From Oxalobacteraceae bacterium (GTDB taxonomy: Bacteria; Pseudomonadota; Gammaproteobacteria; Burkholderiales; Burkholderiaceae_D): 39,808 bases of DNA. Positions 1 through 10,400 of the stretch are shown here, piece by piece. The notes under the pieces are model-generated. The model did not search any database. It had not been told where the DNA came from and was given only the letters and a program-made list of their open reading frames with translations. Position 1 is the first letter of the stretch; the number at the start of each line of letters is the position of its first letter. The position numbers and the translations under genes were made by a program. The stretch lies in NCBI GenBank assembly GCA_947454305.1, contig CANGJE010000016.1:1-39808 (forward strand), in the 5' to 3' direction.

Positions 1-63
1 AAGGCACGAGTGCAGTACATCGGTTTGCCTGGTGACCCGCAATTGACAGTGGAATTTAATTAA
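1..63 (+). CDS. 3' end of an upstream gene (partial)
   Basis: Frame 1 is open from the window edge to a TAA at 61-63 and encodes about 20 residues ending in QLTVEFN. The composition is protein-like and the stop lies 81 bases before the next start, so this is probably the tail of a plus-strand gene. Too little is visible to name it, and a chance open frame is possible. Confidence 0.35.
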   Translation, partial: KARVQYIGLPGDPQLTVEFN

Positions 64-98
64 ATAGATGTGGGTTGTTTACTACGGCACTGCCGCTT

Positions 99-120
99 AA
101 TGCACCGACAAGAGTGCATT
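99..120. repeat. Inverted repeat upstream of the FMN enzyme gene
   Basis: AATGCAC at 99-105 and GTGCATT at 114-120 are perfect 7-base inverted arms around an 8-base spacer. No T-run follows, so it is a poor terminator. It sits 25 bases before the start codon at 145, overlapping where a promoter or leader would be, so an operator or leader hairpin is possible. Confidence 0.35.
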
Positions 121-144
121 GATTACGAGACGAGGTAATAAGTC

Positions 145-1737
145 ATGGTTGAATATTCGCGATTTTTGCCTTGGGTACTCTCGGGCTTTGGATTTTTTTT
201 ATTTTTTCCATTCTCACATCTGCTCTCGCTGATTTGCTTGATTCTTTTTATTGTTGGCTGGCGTGATTATCGTCAGGAGCAGCATGCTGTACTGCGAAAT
301 TATCCTGTGTCTGGGCATCTGCGTTTCATGCTTGAATATATTCGCCCCGAGATTCGGCAATATTTTTTGGAGAGCGATGAAGAAAATTTGCCCTTCTCGC
401 GCAATCAGCGAGCGATGGTGTACTCGCGTGCAAAACGACAAAATGATGCGCGCGGATTTGGCACCATCAAATCGGTGTATGGCAAAGATACAGAGTGGAT
501 TGGGCACTCAGCCTCTCCCAAAGTAGCCGACCCTGATACGTTTCGTATACGTGTTGGTGGGCCCCAATGCACACAGCCGTATCAGGCATCGATATTCAAT
601 ATTTCAGCGATGAGTTTTGGGTCGCTATCAGCCAACGCCATACTCGCTTTAAATCGTGGTGCAAAAATCGGTGGTTTTTATCATGACACCGGTGAAGGAT
701 CGATTTCGCCTTACCACCGTGAGCACGGCGGTGATCTGGTGTGGGAGATTGGTTCGGGATATTTTGGTTGCCGCACTTCAGACGGCAAGTTTGATCCCGA
801 GCGATTCGCCGAGCAGGCTGCAACGCCACAAGTAAAAATGATAGAAATAAAAATGTCGCAGGGTGCAAAGCCAGGGCATGGCGGCGTATTACCTGCAGCG
901 AAAGTCACGGTAGAGATTGCTACCACTCGTGGCGTTTCTATGGGACAGAATTGCGTCTCGCCAGCGTCACACAGTGCCTTTTCAACTCCGATTGAATTGA
1001 TGGCTTTTATTCGTCAACTGCGGGAGCTGTCGGTTGGTAAACCTGTCGGTTTTAAATTATGCATTGGTCAGCCATGGGAGTGGTTTGCTATTGCCAAGGC
1101 GATGATGGAAACGGATACCTATCCTGATTTCATCGTCATTGATGGTAGCGAAGGTGGCACCGGCGCAGCGCCCGTTGAATTTGCAGATTACATGGGCATG
1201 CCCATGCGCGAGGGATTGCGCTTGGTGCACAACACCTTGGTCGGTATGGGTAAGCGCGATCTCATTCGCGTAGGCGTCTCTGGCAAAATCATCTCTGCAT
1301 TTGATATTGCGCGTGCGATTGCTTTGGGGGCAGATTGGTGTAATTCAGCCCGTGGTTTTATGTTTGCTTTGGGTTGCATTCAATCGCGCAGCTGTCACAC
1401 CGACACCTGTCCCACCGGTGTGGCCACGCAAGATCCGAATCGACAGCGCGCGTTGGTAGTGCCAGACAAAGCCACACGCGTCGCTAATTTTCATGAGCTC
1501 ACTATTGATGCTTTGTCTGAATTAGTTGGCGCTGCCGGACTGCAGCACCCCGAGCAATTTACGGCAGATCACATTATGGTGCGGGGTGAGGGTGGACAGC
1601 CACTTACCTTAGCGGCGACCCTGCCCACGGTACCCAGCGCTGCCTTGCTAGATGAATCTGCTTTAAGTGGATTGCCTGAGCCCTTTCGCAGTTACTGGGC
1701 ATCTGCCAGTGCCCAGTCGTTTGAACGTCATCATTGA
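145..1737 (+). CDS. FMN-binding glutamate synthase family protein, membrane-anchored
   Basis: This 530-residue protein has two hydrophobic segments within about residues 8-42, then a GltB-type FMN barrel. Visible signatures are FNISAMSFGSLS near residue 150, a glycine-rich HDTGEGSISPYH segment, GSEGGTGAAP near 335, and a cysteine cluster at C411, C417 and C422 (SCHTDTCPTG) matching the 3Fe-4S site of glutamate synthase large subunits. It lacks the glutaminase and GXGXG domains of true GltB, as is usual in this stand-alone family. The substrate is not known; oxidoreduction with FMN and an iron-sulfur cluster is inferred from the family. The ATG is preceded by a GAGG ribosome site. It converges with the next gene, leaving only about 10 bases between the stops. 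Confidence 0.9.
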   Translation: MVEYSRFLPWVLSGFGFFLFFPFSHLLSLICLILFIVGWRDYRQEQHAVLRNYPVSGHLRFMLEYIRPEIRQYFLESDEENLPFSRNQRAMVYSRAKRQNDARGFGTIKSVYGKDTEWIGHSASPKVADPDTFRIRVGGPQCTQPYQASIFNISAMSFGSLSANAILALNRGAKIGGFYHDTGEGSISPYHREHGGDLVWEIGSGYFGCRTSDGKFDPERFAEQAATPQVKMIEIKMSQGAKPGHGGVLPAAKVTVEIATTRGVSMGQNCVSPASHSAFSTPIELMAFIRQLRELSVGKPVGFKLCIGQPWEWFAIAKAMMETDTYPDFIVIDGSEGGTGAAPVEFADYMGMPMREGLRLVHNTLVGMGKRDLIRVGVSGKIISAFDIARAIALGADWCNSARGFMFALGCIQSRSCHTDTCPTGVATQDPNRQRALVVPDKATRVANFHELTIDALSELVGAAGLQHPEQFTADHIMVRGEGGQPLTLAATLPTVPSAALLDESALSGLPEPFRSYWASASAQSFERHH

Positions 1738-1747
1738 GTAACGGTGA

Positions 1748-2602
1748 TTAAAAATGATACCCAAGGCCAATCGCACCTACCGTAGAGCTTGGTTTGACTG
1801 TGCTACCGTCAATGGTTTTTGTTCCATAGTCCACACGCTGTAATTCACCCATCAAAAACAAATGGTCTGCGATCGAGTGTTTAAAACCGATTCCATAGCC
1901 AACACCTTTCATGCGAACGCTTTCTGTTCCGCCTTCGATTTCTGCCAGCGCTGTATGGTAGGCAAGTATGCCAAACACTAACAGCTGTGGATTAACTACA
2001 TAGCCGGGCTCCACTGCAACAGAATAATGGTGTTTCTCGACTACTTTTTTTTCGGAACCACCTACCTCGCCAGCGCCATATTCTCCACTCTTAAAGTCGC
2101 CAGATAGTTTTAGTCCCAATGTGTAGTTAGGACTGAGTCCATACGTATAGCCTAGTCCAAAAGACGGCGCAGATTCTGATTTACTTATTTTTTCACCGTC
2201 GACTTTTACCGACGCACGCTTCCATTCATTTGTCAAAACGATATATGGTCCAGCGAAATGATTTTCGCTATGTCCGGAATGTGATTTGTCGTGTATGAGA
2301 TCGTTAGACGTTTGGTCGTTCGAAGCAAGAATGATTTGTTCTGATTTCAATAAATAAATATCATTTAGTATGGAAACATCCGATGTATCGATTCTCTTAG
2401 CTACCGATATCTTAGTGGTAGAAGGATCAGATTTATTTTTTGTCGACTTTTCGAGTAACTGTTTTTGTTCTTGATAGTCGCTCGGAGCGATAAGACCTCT
2501 AGCCAGCAAAGAATCTAGTAAACCCAAATCATCATTGGCTAGACAAACGCTAGTAATAAAAGGTGCGGTAAAAATCACTACGCATTTGATAAATAGATTC
2601 AT
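1748..2602 (-). CDS. Small outer-membrane beta-barrel protein with SHOCT-like N-terminus
   Basis: The 284-residue product begins with a signal peptide (about 1-22, ending VCLANDD). A short SHOCT-like segment, LLDSLLARGLIAPSDYQ, follows. After a polar linker, from about residue 115 there are alternating amphipathic strands (YIVLTNEWKRASVKV, GYVVNPQLLVFGILAYHT) ending in GAIGLGYHF. The terminal phenylalanine is the usual outer-membrane insertion signal. The C-terminal part resembles OmpA-like or opacity-type eight-stranded barrels. AAAGAG about 7 bases before the ATG supports the start. The SHOCT-like segment recurs in the porin 0.5 kb away, suggesting related assembly or function. No ligand can be assigned. 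Confidence 0.75.
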   Translation of the reverse strand: MNLFIKCVVIFTAPFITSVCLANDDLGLLDSLLARGLIAPSDYQEQKQLLEKSTKNKSDPSTTKISVAKRIDTSDVSILNDIYLLKSEQIILASNDQTSNDLIHDKSHSGHSENHFAGPYIVLTNEWKRASVKVDGEKISKSESAPSFGLGYTYGLSPNYTLGLKLSGDFKSGEYGAGEVGGSEKKVVEKHHYSVAVEPGYVVNPQLLVFGILAYHTALAEIEGGTESVRMKGVGYGIGFKHSIADHLFLMGELQRVDYGTKTIDGSTVKPSSTVGAIGLGYHF

Positions 2603-2847
2603 TTCGTAACTCTTTCTCGCGGTGTCAATTTGCTAACAAGATGGTTTGCTTGACCTTATGGCTAGTTGAATTCCTCTTGCAAACTTGATTTCATTATCTA
2701 GCGCTTTGCCAGCGCCAATCATGTTTTTTAGTGCAAAGAATGTGTAAATCGGTCTGAATAACGACACAAACAATTAACTGTTCCCAGAATGTTAAAAGTA
2801 TTAATGTTACTGATCTGCGGAGTTAGTGACGACAAAGATGAATGATC

Positions 2848-3045
2848 CTAAATCATCGTATTGCGGATTATTAACTTATTTCCTGGCCCCTTATGTCCTG
2901 TTTCAGTTTCAAATGTTTGCGCAATATCCTTAAAAGATCCGACAAAATTAGCAGCAGCGGCAACTTTAATATCGCTTGCATTAGCAGCAGCCGATATGCA
3001 AAGACAAGCGAAAATAACGGCTGCAATTTTTATTTTTTCAATCAT
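2848..3045 (-). pseudogene. Truncated molybdate-type ABC substrate-binding protein (modA remnant)
   Basis: The first ~50 residues read as a ModA-type periplasmic binding protein: a signal peptide ending AAANASD, then IKVAAAANFVGSFKDIAQ and TFETETGHK. After that the sequence departs from the family and stops at residue 65, while intact ModA proteins are about 250 residues. No continuation is visible in other frames down to 2603, so this is a deletion remnant rather than a simple frameshift. It starts 15 bases after the porin stop on the same strand, so it may still be co-transcribed. Translation as a small secreted peptide cannot be excluded. Confidence 0.6.
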
Positions 3046-3060
3046 TGGGAAATTTTATCT

Positions 3061-4638
3061 TCAGAAGCGGAAACGAACACCCGTAGCCGCGGTGAAAATA
3101 TTGTGCATATAGATGTATTTTGTAGTGTTCGCGAATGCATCGCCGGAATAATGCGTTGATACAAAGCCACCATACAAATCTGTGCCTTTGTATAGCTGAT
3201 AAGTCATTAATCCAGAGATGGCGCTAATGTTACCGCCGAGGTAATGCTTGGTGCCCGATGAAATGTAGTCGTACTTTGGTAAATCGATGAGCGTATAGGC
3301 CGCCCCCAATTTGAGTTTCTCGGTCGCTGCATAGTCAAATCCAAGATGATAGGTGTTTACTTTGACCGCATCTCCGTTATACGCGCTGGATTTGGTGACA
3401 GTCTCACCGTAGATGCTGGAGATGTTGGCGATGTTGGAATCCGACGTTGGATTAACCATCTTTGCCTGCTGCCCCCCTAGCTGTATCCGTGTTCTTTCGT
3501 TGAGCTTATATTTACCCATCAGAACTAAGGCTTTCTGATCGTATGCTGTAAGGTCAATAGAGTTAGCAATGGTGTCGTCGATTCCGGTTTTTAGAAGGTC
3601 TTTGAATTCTTCGTAGACCAGCTGGACACCATACCGATCGGTTTCATAGCCAACCACACCTGCCGTTCCTTCTGCGCCATGCTTTAATCCGCCAGAGCCC
3701 CCAAAGCCGTGCATCAGGCCGATATTGATATTGCCGTATTTGTTGGTGTACTTGACGCTGTTATCAACACGGGCGTTTTCAGATATTCCACCACCACCTC
3801 CATAGACTCCGTTGCCATAGGGCGTAAAGAGTCCTGCTTTTTGGAGCGGAGCATAGCCATTCATGACATCCAGTATGAAATTATTGTTTCTTCCAAATGT
3901 TATTCGTCCCGTTTCACGATCAGATAATCCGACGTAGGCCTCTTTAGAAAAAAGCTGCCCGTTCAACGAGCTGGTGGAATAGGCAGTGGTTGGATACTTG
4001 GAGTTAATAGATTGGTTATGTGCTTGGTCGATCAACTGCCCAGTCACCGGATTAAACGCTGAATCCAAAAGAATGAATGCTTTTTTACCTTCGCCGAGAT
4101 CTCTGCTGGCCTTAATACCCCACGACGAAGTTGAGAGAGCGCTATTAAACAACCCAGCCTGGGATCCCATATTCGAAGATGGATAACCCGGTATGAAAGT
4201 CGTAGTAGGGTATTTAACCCCGCCCGATATCCAAGGCCCGATCGACGTCGGCATTTCACCGCTAGGAACGAGTGATTGGCTGGTATAGCCGACGGAAACA
4301 TCGACGGTTCCAAACACTTCGAGTTTTAGAGAGTCATTGTCAATTAGTGACACCCCTTGTGTGCCATCGATGGGTGCGGCTGCATTTGCGACATTCGTGG
4401 ATTTGTTCGATTTAGTCGGTGCCTCGACCCGGGCCGGTGTTTGTTGCACAGCCGAGTTGGTCACCTCCATGAATTCATCATATTCCTGCTGAGTGATGAT
4501 GCCTTTTTTTAACTGCAGTTCAAGCAGTCTTTTGATGGCGTCATCAGCCGTTGCAAAATTGCTGTGTGCGAAGAAAAGCGCAAGGATGCTAGCTAGGGAT
4601 GCTTTGTATTTACTATTGGTTTTTTTCATGGGAGCCAC
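3061..4638 (-). CDS. Outer-membrane porin
   Basis: The 525-residue protein has a signal peptide (about 1-31, ending NFATADD), then a SHOCT-like segment LLELQLKKGIITQQEYDEF near residues 40-58. A Ser/Thr/Ala linker precedes a long beta-barrel. Barrel hallmarks of proteobacterial general porins include VFGTVDVSVGYTSQ, SSWGIKASRDLGEGKKAFI, GRITFGRNNN and a terminal TAATGVRFRF. Family members form passive channels for small solutes; specificity cannot be read here. It is longer than typical 350-400 residue porins because of the N-terminal extension and glycine-rich loops. The modA remnant follows directly on the same strand. Confidence 0.85.
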   Translation of the reverse strand: MAPMKKTNSKYKASLASILALFFAHSNFATADDAIKRLLELQLKKGIITQQEYDEFMEVTNSAVQQTPARVEAPTKSNKSTNVANAAAPIDGTQGVSLIDNDSLKLEVFGTVDVSVGYTSQSLVPSGEMPTSIGPWISGGVKYPTTTFIPGYPSSNMGSQAGLFNSALSTSSWGIKASRDLGEGKKAFILLDSAFNPVTGQLIDQAHNQSINSKYPTTAYSTSSLNGQLFSKEAYVGLSDRETGRITFGRNNNFILDVMNGYAPLQKAGLFTPYGNGVYGGGGGISENARVDNSVKYTNKYGNINIGLMHGFGGSGGLKHGAEGTAGVVGYETDRYGVQLVYEEFKDLLKTGIDDTIANSIDLTAYDQKALVLMGKYKLNERTRIQLGGQQAKMVNPTSDSNIANISSIYGETVTKSSAYNGDAVKVNTYHLGFDYAATEKLKLGAAYTLIDLPKYDYISSGTKHYLGGNISAISGLMTYQLYKGTDLYGGFVSTHYSGDAFANTTKYIYMHNIFTAATGVRFRF

Positions 4639-4797
4639 TCAGACAGGTTAATTTGTACTTTTAATGTGCTTAATTAAATAAATTTATTATTAGATAATTT
4701 TTTGCCTTGGCGAAGAAACGCTCAACCCATACCAGCCTGGCGAGCAATCTGACGATGCGGAATGAAGCCTTGGGTGTTTAGGCGCGAAAAATTCTCA

Positions 4798-4854
4798 AAC
4801 ATTGATTTTTCAATGTTCTTTTGAGCGGATGACTTAGAACTTTCAATGAAAGTT
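4798..4854 (-). terminator. Tandem hairpins after the efflux operon
   Basis: Two perfect inverted repeats lie just past the last efflux gene: AACTTTC/GAAAGTT (4838-4844 and 4848-4854, touching the stop codon) and AACATTGA/TCAATGTT (4798-4805 and 4810-4817). On the minus strand the second is followed within 5 bases by a short T-rich tract. Stems are AT-rich, so this is a plausible but weak terminator. Confidence 0.45.
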
Positions 4855-6257
4855 TATGGGGTATTCCAGCCGCCACCTAGTGCACGAACCAGCCCAATGC
4901 CAGACGATAGACGTTTAGTCTGTAATGTCATTAAGTCGCGCTGCGATTGCAGCAATATTGTCTGGGCATTGATTACATCTAGATACGTTACTGCTCCATC
5001 ACGATATCGAGACAGCGCCAACGAGGATGCGCGTTCAGCAGAAACAGTAGCTTGGGTGAGTTCATTCATTCCTGCGCCGTAAGTGCGAAGCTTGGCCATT
5101 TCATCTTCGACCTGCTGGTAGGCAGTAAGCACGGTGGCCCGATAATCTGCACTGGCTTGATCAAGGGTTGCCACAGCTTGTGCGACTTGGGCTTTACGAG
5201 CACCGCCATCAAACAAATTAAATACGGTCATCGGACCCCAAGTCCAAAAACTGTTAGGTGCTGTCAGCCAAGACCCGCCGCCGGTATTTTGAAAGCCCGC
5301 TTGCAAACCCAAAGAAAACGTAGGGAAAAATGCGGTCCGCGCAAGCCCGACACGAGCGTGAGCTGCAGCCATTTTTCTCTCAGCGGCTGCCACGTCAGGT
5401 CGACGTTGCAACAGGGTAGACGGAACACCTACCGGCACATCAGGTAGATTCACTACTACTTCGTGCGATGGTAGTTGGAACGTTTGCGGTGGTTCGCCGA
5501 TAAGTACAGCAATCGCGTGTAGATGTAGTGCTCGCTGTGCTCCCAGCTCTGCAAGTTGAGCTCGAGCTAAACTTAATTGGGTTTCAGCGCGCGATACATC
5601 CAGGCCCGAAGCAATACCGCCTTCGTGTCGATTTTTAGTCAGTAACAAGGCCCGTTGATAATTGTTGATTGTTTTTTCAAACAGTCGAAGTTGCGCATCC
5701 ACGCCACGAAGCGCGACATAGTGATCGGCGAGCAAAGCGTGCAAGCTGAGACGCAAAGTCTCCATTTCTGCTGCCGCTACTTGTGCCTGTGCCTCGTTGG
5801 CAGCCACTAAATTTTTAACGCGCCCCCACAGATCTATTTCATAAGTAGCTACTGAGCTGATGGTGTTTGAGCTGTAGAGTGCGGGTTGTGTTGCGCCACG
5901 CAGTGGACGGTCGTCCGATTGTCTGTTTCTCAGAACACTCCCTGCCACATCGACTGTAGGTAATTGTTGCGCGCGTGCTTGACTGGCAAGCGCATTAGCC
6001 TGATTGAATCGTGATAGTGCTGAAGCCAGCGTCAAGTTGCCCGTATCAATGCGCTGCTGAAGCGCATTCATATTGGGATCGCTAAAGGCTTCCCACCAAG
6101 GTCCTCGCGGTTGGTCATCTGCAGGTGTAGCTACTTGCCATTCTGATGACCATGCGTCATTTTTTAATTCAAATACCGGTGCCTTGTAGTCAGACTGAGT
6201 GGAGCAGCCATTCAGCAACAACATTGCCGCGATAACCATTAATGCCGCTTTCTTCAT
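4854..6257 (-). CDS. RND efflux outer-membrane factor lipoprotein (NodT/OprM family)
   Basis: This 467-residue TolC-family channel carries a lipoprotein signal (MKKAALMVIAAMLLLNGCST; lipobox LLNGC). The sequence shows the two repeated outer-membrane-efflux halves. Typical motifs are PRGPWWEAFSDPNMNALQQ, YEIDLWGRVKNLVAANEAQ and LLQRRPDVAAAERKMAAAHA. It would form the outer-membrane duct of a tripartite pump with the two genes upstream. Its ATG overlaps the adaptor stop (ATGA), which indicates translational coupling. It is the last gene of the operon, and hairpins follow its stop. Confidence 0.93.
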   Translation of the reverse strand: MKKAALMVIAAMLLLNGCSTQSDYKAPVFELKNDAWSSEWQVATPADDQPRGPWWEAFSDPNMNALQQRIDTGNLTLASALSRFNQANALASQARAQQLPTVDVAGSVLRNRQSDDRPLRGATQPALYSSNTISSVATYEIDLWGRVKNLVAANEAQAQVAAAEMETLRLSLHALLADHYVALRGVDAQLRLFEKTINNYQRALLLTKNRHEGGIASGLDVSRAETQLSLARAQLAELGAQRALHLHAIAVLIGEPPQTFQLPSHEVVVNLPDVPVGVPSTLLQRRPDVAAAERKMAAAHARVGLARTAFFPTFSLGLQAGFQNTGGGSWLTAPNSFWTWGPMTVFNLFDGGARKAQVAQAVATLDQASADYRATVLTAYQQVEDEMAKLRTYGAGMNELTQATVSAERASSLALSRYRDGAVTYLDVINAQTILLQSQRDLMTLQTKRLSSGIGLVRALGGGWNTP

Positions 6258-7453
6258 TTATTTTTAATCTCTGCAGAAGAAGGCGAGGTTTGCTTTACAC
6301 GGACTTTGTCATTTTCAGCCAAAATTTCCGGCGGAAGATCGACGATGTGCTCATCAGGCAAAAGTCCTTCTAAGCCAGCCACTACTTCGAGTGACTGTCC
6401 AAGATCTCTTCCAATGCGCACAGTATGGAATTTAATCCGCTGATCGCTATTGACGGTAGCAATTTGTGGCCCTACTGAGCGGAATAAAAATGCGCTGGCC
6501 GGCAGCAAGTGAGAATTGTGAGTGCGCTCTACAGTAAAACTAACGGAAGCAAAATCACCCGGCATGAGCTTGCCGTCGCTATTTGCGACTTCGAGTTGTA
6601 CTAATACTGTGCCAGAGGCTTCGTTGACGGAGCGTGAATTGGCGACTACACGTGCGTTAAATCGCTCAGAAGGATGTTCATTCACTTCCAGCGACGCGAC
6701 CATTCCTGGGCGGATGCGATTTGCGTAGCTTTGAGGTGCGTTCACATACAGTCTTAGCTTGTGTACATCAGCAATCGAAAACAACTCATGACCATTTTGA
6801 GCTCCTGCATTTATTAAATCACCCACATCGATTTTTCTTGAAACGACCACGCCAGAAAAAGGTGCCGTAACTCGTTTGAAAGAACGCAGCGCACGCATTC
6901 TTTCAACATTCGCTTGGGTCGCCGAGACTATGGACTGCTTAGCTGAAGCATCGCCAATTTTTTCATCGGTTTCTTGTTGAGATACTGAGTCATTCTTTAA
7001 CATGGCTTGCCAGCGATTGGCCGTCAAGTCGGCCAGCTTCGAATGCGCCTTTGCTGTATCAAGGCTCGCTTCGGTTTGCATTAATTGTTGGTCGAGTTCA
7101 GGTGTATCGATTTCCGCCATGACTTGTCCGGCTTTTACGGGGGATCCAATATCGACTGACCAACTTTTTAAATACCCTGATACTCGTGCGTGAATCGGAG
7201 CAGATACGTAGGCCTGCAATGTGCCAGGTAAAACAAGTTTAGGTATCTCAGATGTGTCGTTTTGAGCGATCAACGCTACTGTTGGAACTGCGTTTTCAAG
7301 CGTTAGTTTTGCGAGAGTCTTCGCATCTGAGCTGCGCGATTGTAAGCTACCAATCACTAGGCCAATTGCAAGTGCAACGGCTGTAGCGAACACTGTCTTA
7401 AGCCCACGAGCAATTTTCACATTAGTGGGTGTATGGATTTCATGCGAACTCAC
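6254..7453 (-). CDS. RND efflux periplasmic adaptor subunit (HlyD/MFP family)
   Basis: The 399-residue membrane fusion protein has an N-terminal membrane anchor (about 17-37, LKTVFATAVALAIGLVIGSL). A lipoyl/barrel-sandwich region follows (ARVSGYLKSWSVDIGSPVKAG, VMAEIDTPELDQQL), then a coiled-coil hairpin and the returning half (FKRVTAPFSGVVVSRKIDVG). Beta-barrel and membrane-proximal domains end the protein. It would link the inner-membrane permease to the outer-membrane factor. The start is GTG, supported by an AGGAG site about 7 bases upstream. It overlaps the permease end by 14 bases and the outer-membrane factor by 4. Confidence 0.93.
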   Translation of the reverse strand: MSSHEIHTPTNVKIARGLKTVFATAVALAIGLVIGSLQSRSSDAKTLAKLTLENAVPTVALIAQNDTSEIPKLVLPGTLQAYVSAPIHARVSGYLKSWSVDIGSPVKAGQVMAEIDTPELDQQLMQTEASLDTAKAHSKLADLTANRWQAMLKNDSVSQQETDEKIGDASAKQSIVSATQANVERMRALRSFKRVTAPFSGVVVSRKIDVGDLINAGAQNGHELFSIADVHKLRLYVNAPQSYANRIRPGMVASLEVNEHPSERFNARVVANSRSVNEASGTVLVQLEVANSDGKLMPGDFASVSFTVERTHNSHLLPASAFLFRSVGPQIATVNSDQRIKFHTVRIGRDLGQSLEVVAGLEGLLPDEHIVDLPPEILAENDKVRVKQTSPSSAEIKNK

Positions 7454-10400
7454 GATTATCTCCTGCGTCGCTCGGGTTAAATTTTTTGTGTAGCAGGCTA
7501 AATAGAACAGGTACTAAGAATAAAGTAGCAAAGGTGGCAAACAGAAGGCCGCCGATTACAGCTCGACCTAGCGGAGCATTTTGCTCACCGCCATCACCTA
7601 AACCCAGTGCCATCGGTAGCATGCCTATGATCATCGCCAGCGCTGTCATGAGAACTGGTCGAAAGCGAGCGAATCCAGATTCCATGGCAGAGCGAGTTGG
7701 ATCGCCAGTCGCTGCAAGTCGTTCACGCGCCAGGCTAATGACAAGAATGCTGTTTGCTGTTGCAACCCCAAGGCACATGATTGCTCCAGTAAGTGCAGGC
7801 ACTGAAAGAGTGGTGTGCGTAGCCGTTAACATCCACACGATGCCAGCGAGCGCAGCGGGCAGCGCGGCGATGACGATGAATGGATCAGTCCATGATTGAA
7901 AATTCACCACAATTAAAAGATAAATGAGTACCGTCGCGGCCAGAAGGCCAAAAAGTAATCCAGTGAATGCTGTATTCATGGTTTGCACTTGTCCACGAAG
8001 CGTAATCGTTGCGCCTTTGGGTCGTTCGTTTTCATGTGATTTCAGCATAGCCTGAATATCTTTGGCGACTCCGCCTAAGTCGCGCAGTTGTTTAGTGGCG
8101 TAAATATCAATTACAGGCTGCACTGCGTAATGTGAGATCACAGCTGCGGTACTGCTACGACGTATTTGTGCGATACCACCGAGCATTTGTGGTTCGCGTT
8201 GCTCTGAGCCGACGATAGGAATATTTTCTAGATCACTCAGTGTTTGAAGCTGGTATTCGGGAGTTTGCGCGACGATGGGATACGAGACGCCACTTTTTTT
8301 GTTGAGCCAGAAGCTTGGCGCAACCTGACCACTACCCGACAAATTAACCACCAAACTGTTGGTGACATCGCGCTCAGTGACACCGAGTCGCTTGGCTCTG
8401 GTACGGTCTACGTCGATTAGTAGTTGAGGTAAATTATTCGCTTGCTGTATGCGAGCATCCGAAATGCCGGGTATACGGCTTATTTCACGCAGCAGCATTT
8501 GTGCATATGCGATGTTCTCTGCTTCGTTGGGGCCAGCTACCTGAATATCTATCGGAGCAGGCGCGCCAAAATTAAGAATTTGACTAATGATGTCTGCAGG
8601 TAGGAAAGAGAAAGTCGTTCCAGGGTACTCGCGGTTTAATCTCTGACGCAGTTGAAGTATGTATTCATCTGTCGGATGGTGTTTTTCCGTTAGCTTAATC
8701 AGGATATCCCCGTCTTGCGCACCTATGGTGCCGGTATTGTTGTATGCCTGATTGACTGTACTGATAGGGAGACCTAGGTTATCGACGATGCTAGCAATTT
8801 CGTCAGGCGGTATGACGTCTCGAATGGTTTTTTCAATATTGTCAAAAATTCGTGCTGTTTCTTCTATGCGCGTGCCGACTGGTGCTCGCGCGTGCAATTT
8901 AATTTGTCCAGTGTCCACAGAGGGAAAAAAATCTCTGCCTAAGGTGGGGACGAGCAAGAGGGACAGAAATACGGCTGCAAAGAAAATGATTAAAAAACGT
9001 CGACGTGTTGACATAGCAGCGGTTAGCCAGCTGAAATAGCCTAGTCGAAAATTAGTAAATATTCGTTCAAAAGCTTGTTGAAAACGGACCAGAGGATTTT
9101 TTTTATTTGCCTTTAGCGCATGTCCTGGCTCTAGTCCCCAGTCATCTTCGGTGTGAGCAAGTTTGTGTGGGCGCAGTAGGTAGGCGGCCATGGTCGGAAC
9201 CAGAGTACGCGACAAAATAAATGAAGCAATCATCGCAAAAATTACCGCTTCAGCCATAGGCATGAAGAGAAATCCTGCTAACCCATCGAGAAAAAACATC
9301 GGTACGAATACGATACAAATGCATAACAGAGAAACAAAGGCTGGGGCTACGATTTGCTGAGCGCCATCGAGGATGGCATTTTGTACTGACTTGCCTTGTT
9401 CTAAATGCCAATTAATATTTTCGATGGTTACGGTTGCATCGTCTACTAAAATTCCGACAGCTAATGCGAGTCCGCCTAACGTCATAAGATTCAGCGTTTG
9501 GCCAATAGCGCTTAGTGCCACAATCGATGAAAGTATGGCCAGTGGTATTGACACAGCGATGATCACGGTTGAGCGCCAACTCCCCAGAAATAACAAAATC
9601 ATTAAGCTCGTTAAACAAGCTGCGATCACGGCCTCCTCAGCGACACCGGTGATGGCTGCTTTGACGAATACTGACTGATCACCAATGGGGTCAATCTTCA
9701 GCGATGGCGGTAGACTTTCTGCTATCAGGGGAAGAATCCCGCGTACTTTGTTAACGATGTCAATAGTTGATGCCGCACCATTTTTGAGTATCGACATCAG
9801 AACAGCTCGATTGCCTTCTACCCGTACGATATTTGTTTGCGGAGGATTGCCATCGCGAACACTGGCGATATCACGCAAAAAAATAATCTTATCGCCGATA
9901 GATTTTACGGGAATGAGGTTCAACTCTTCGATCTCTTTTGGGCTGTTGTTGAGCTTGATACTGTACTCAGTCGTTCCAATTTTTTGGGTACCTGCTGGGA
10001 TAATTTGAGTTTGCGAAGCAAGTGCATTTTGCACATCTTGTGCAGATACTTTTGCTGCCGACATTGCCTTGGGATTGAGATCGATTTGAACTTGTCGAAC
10101 TTTTCCACCGTAGGGGGAGGGAATGGCTGTGCCAGGAACGGTAGCGAGCTTGGGACGAATAAAATTTTGCCCGTAGTCAAACAGCTTTTGTTCAGGGATT
10201 CCTTTACCCGATAGCGCGAGCTGGAGAATGGGTACCGTTGAAGCGTTGTAGTTCAGGATGACGGGAGGCGTGATCCCGGGTGGCATTTGCTTCAGTACGG
10301 TTTGGGAAATTGATGTGACTTGGGCCGTTGCTGTGCGAATGTCTACATTGGGTTGAAAAAAAATCTTTACGATACCGAAGCCTGGCAACGACTGTGACTC

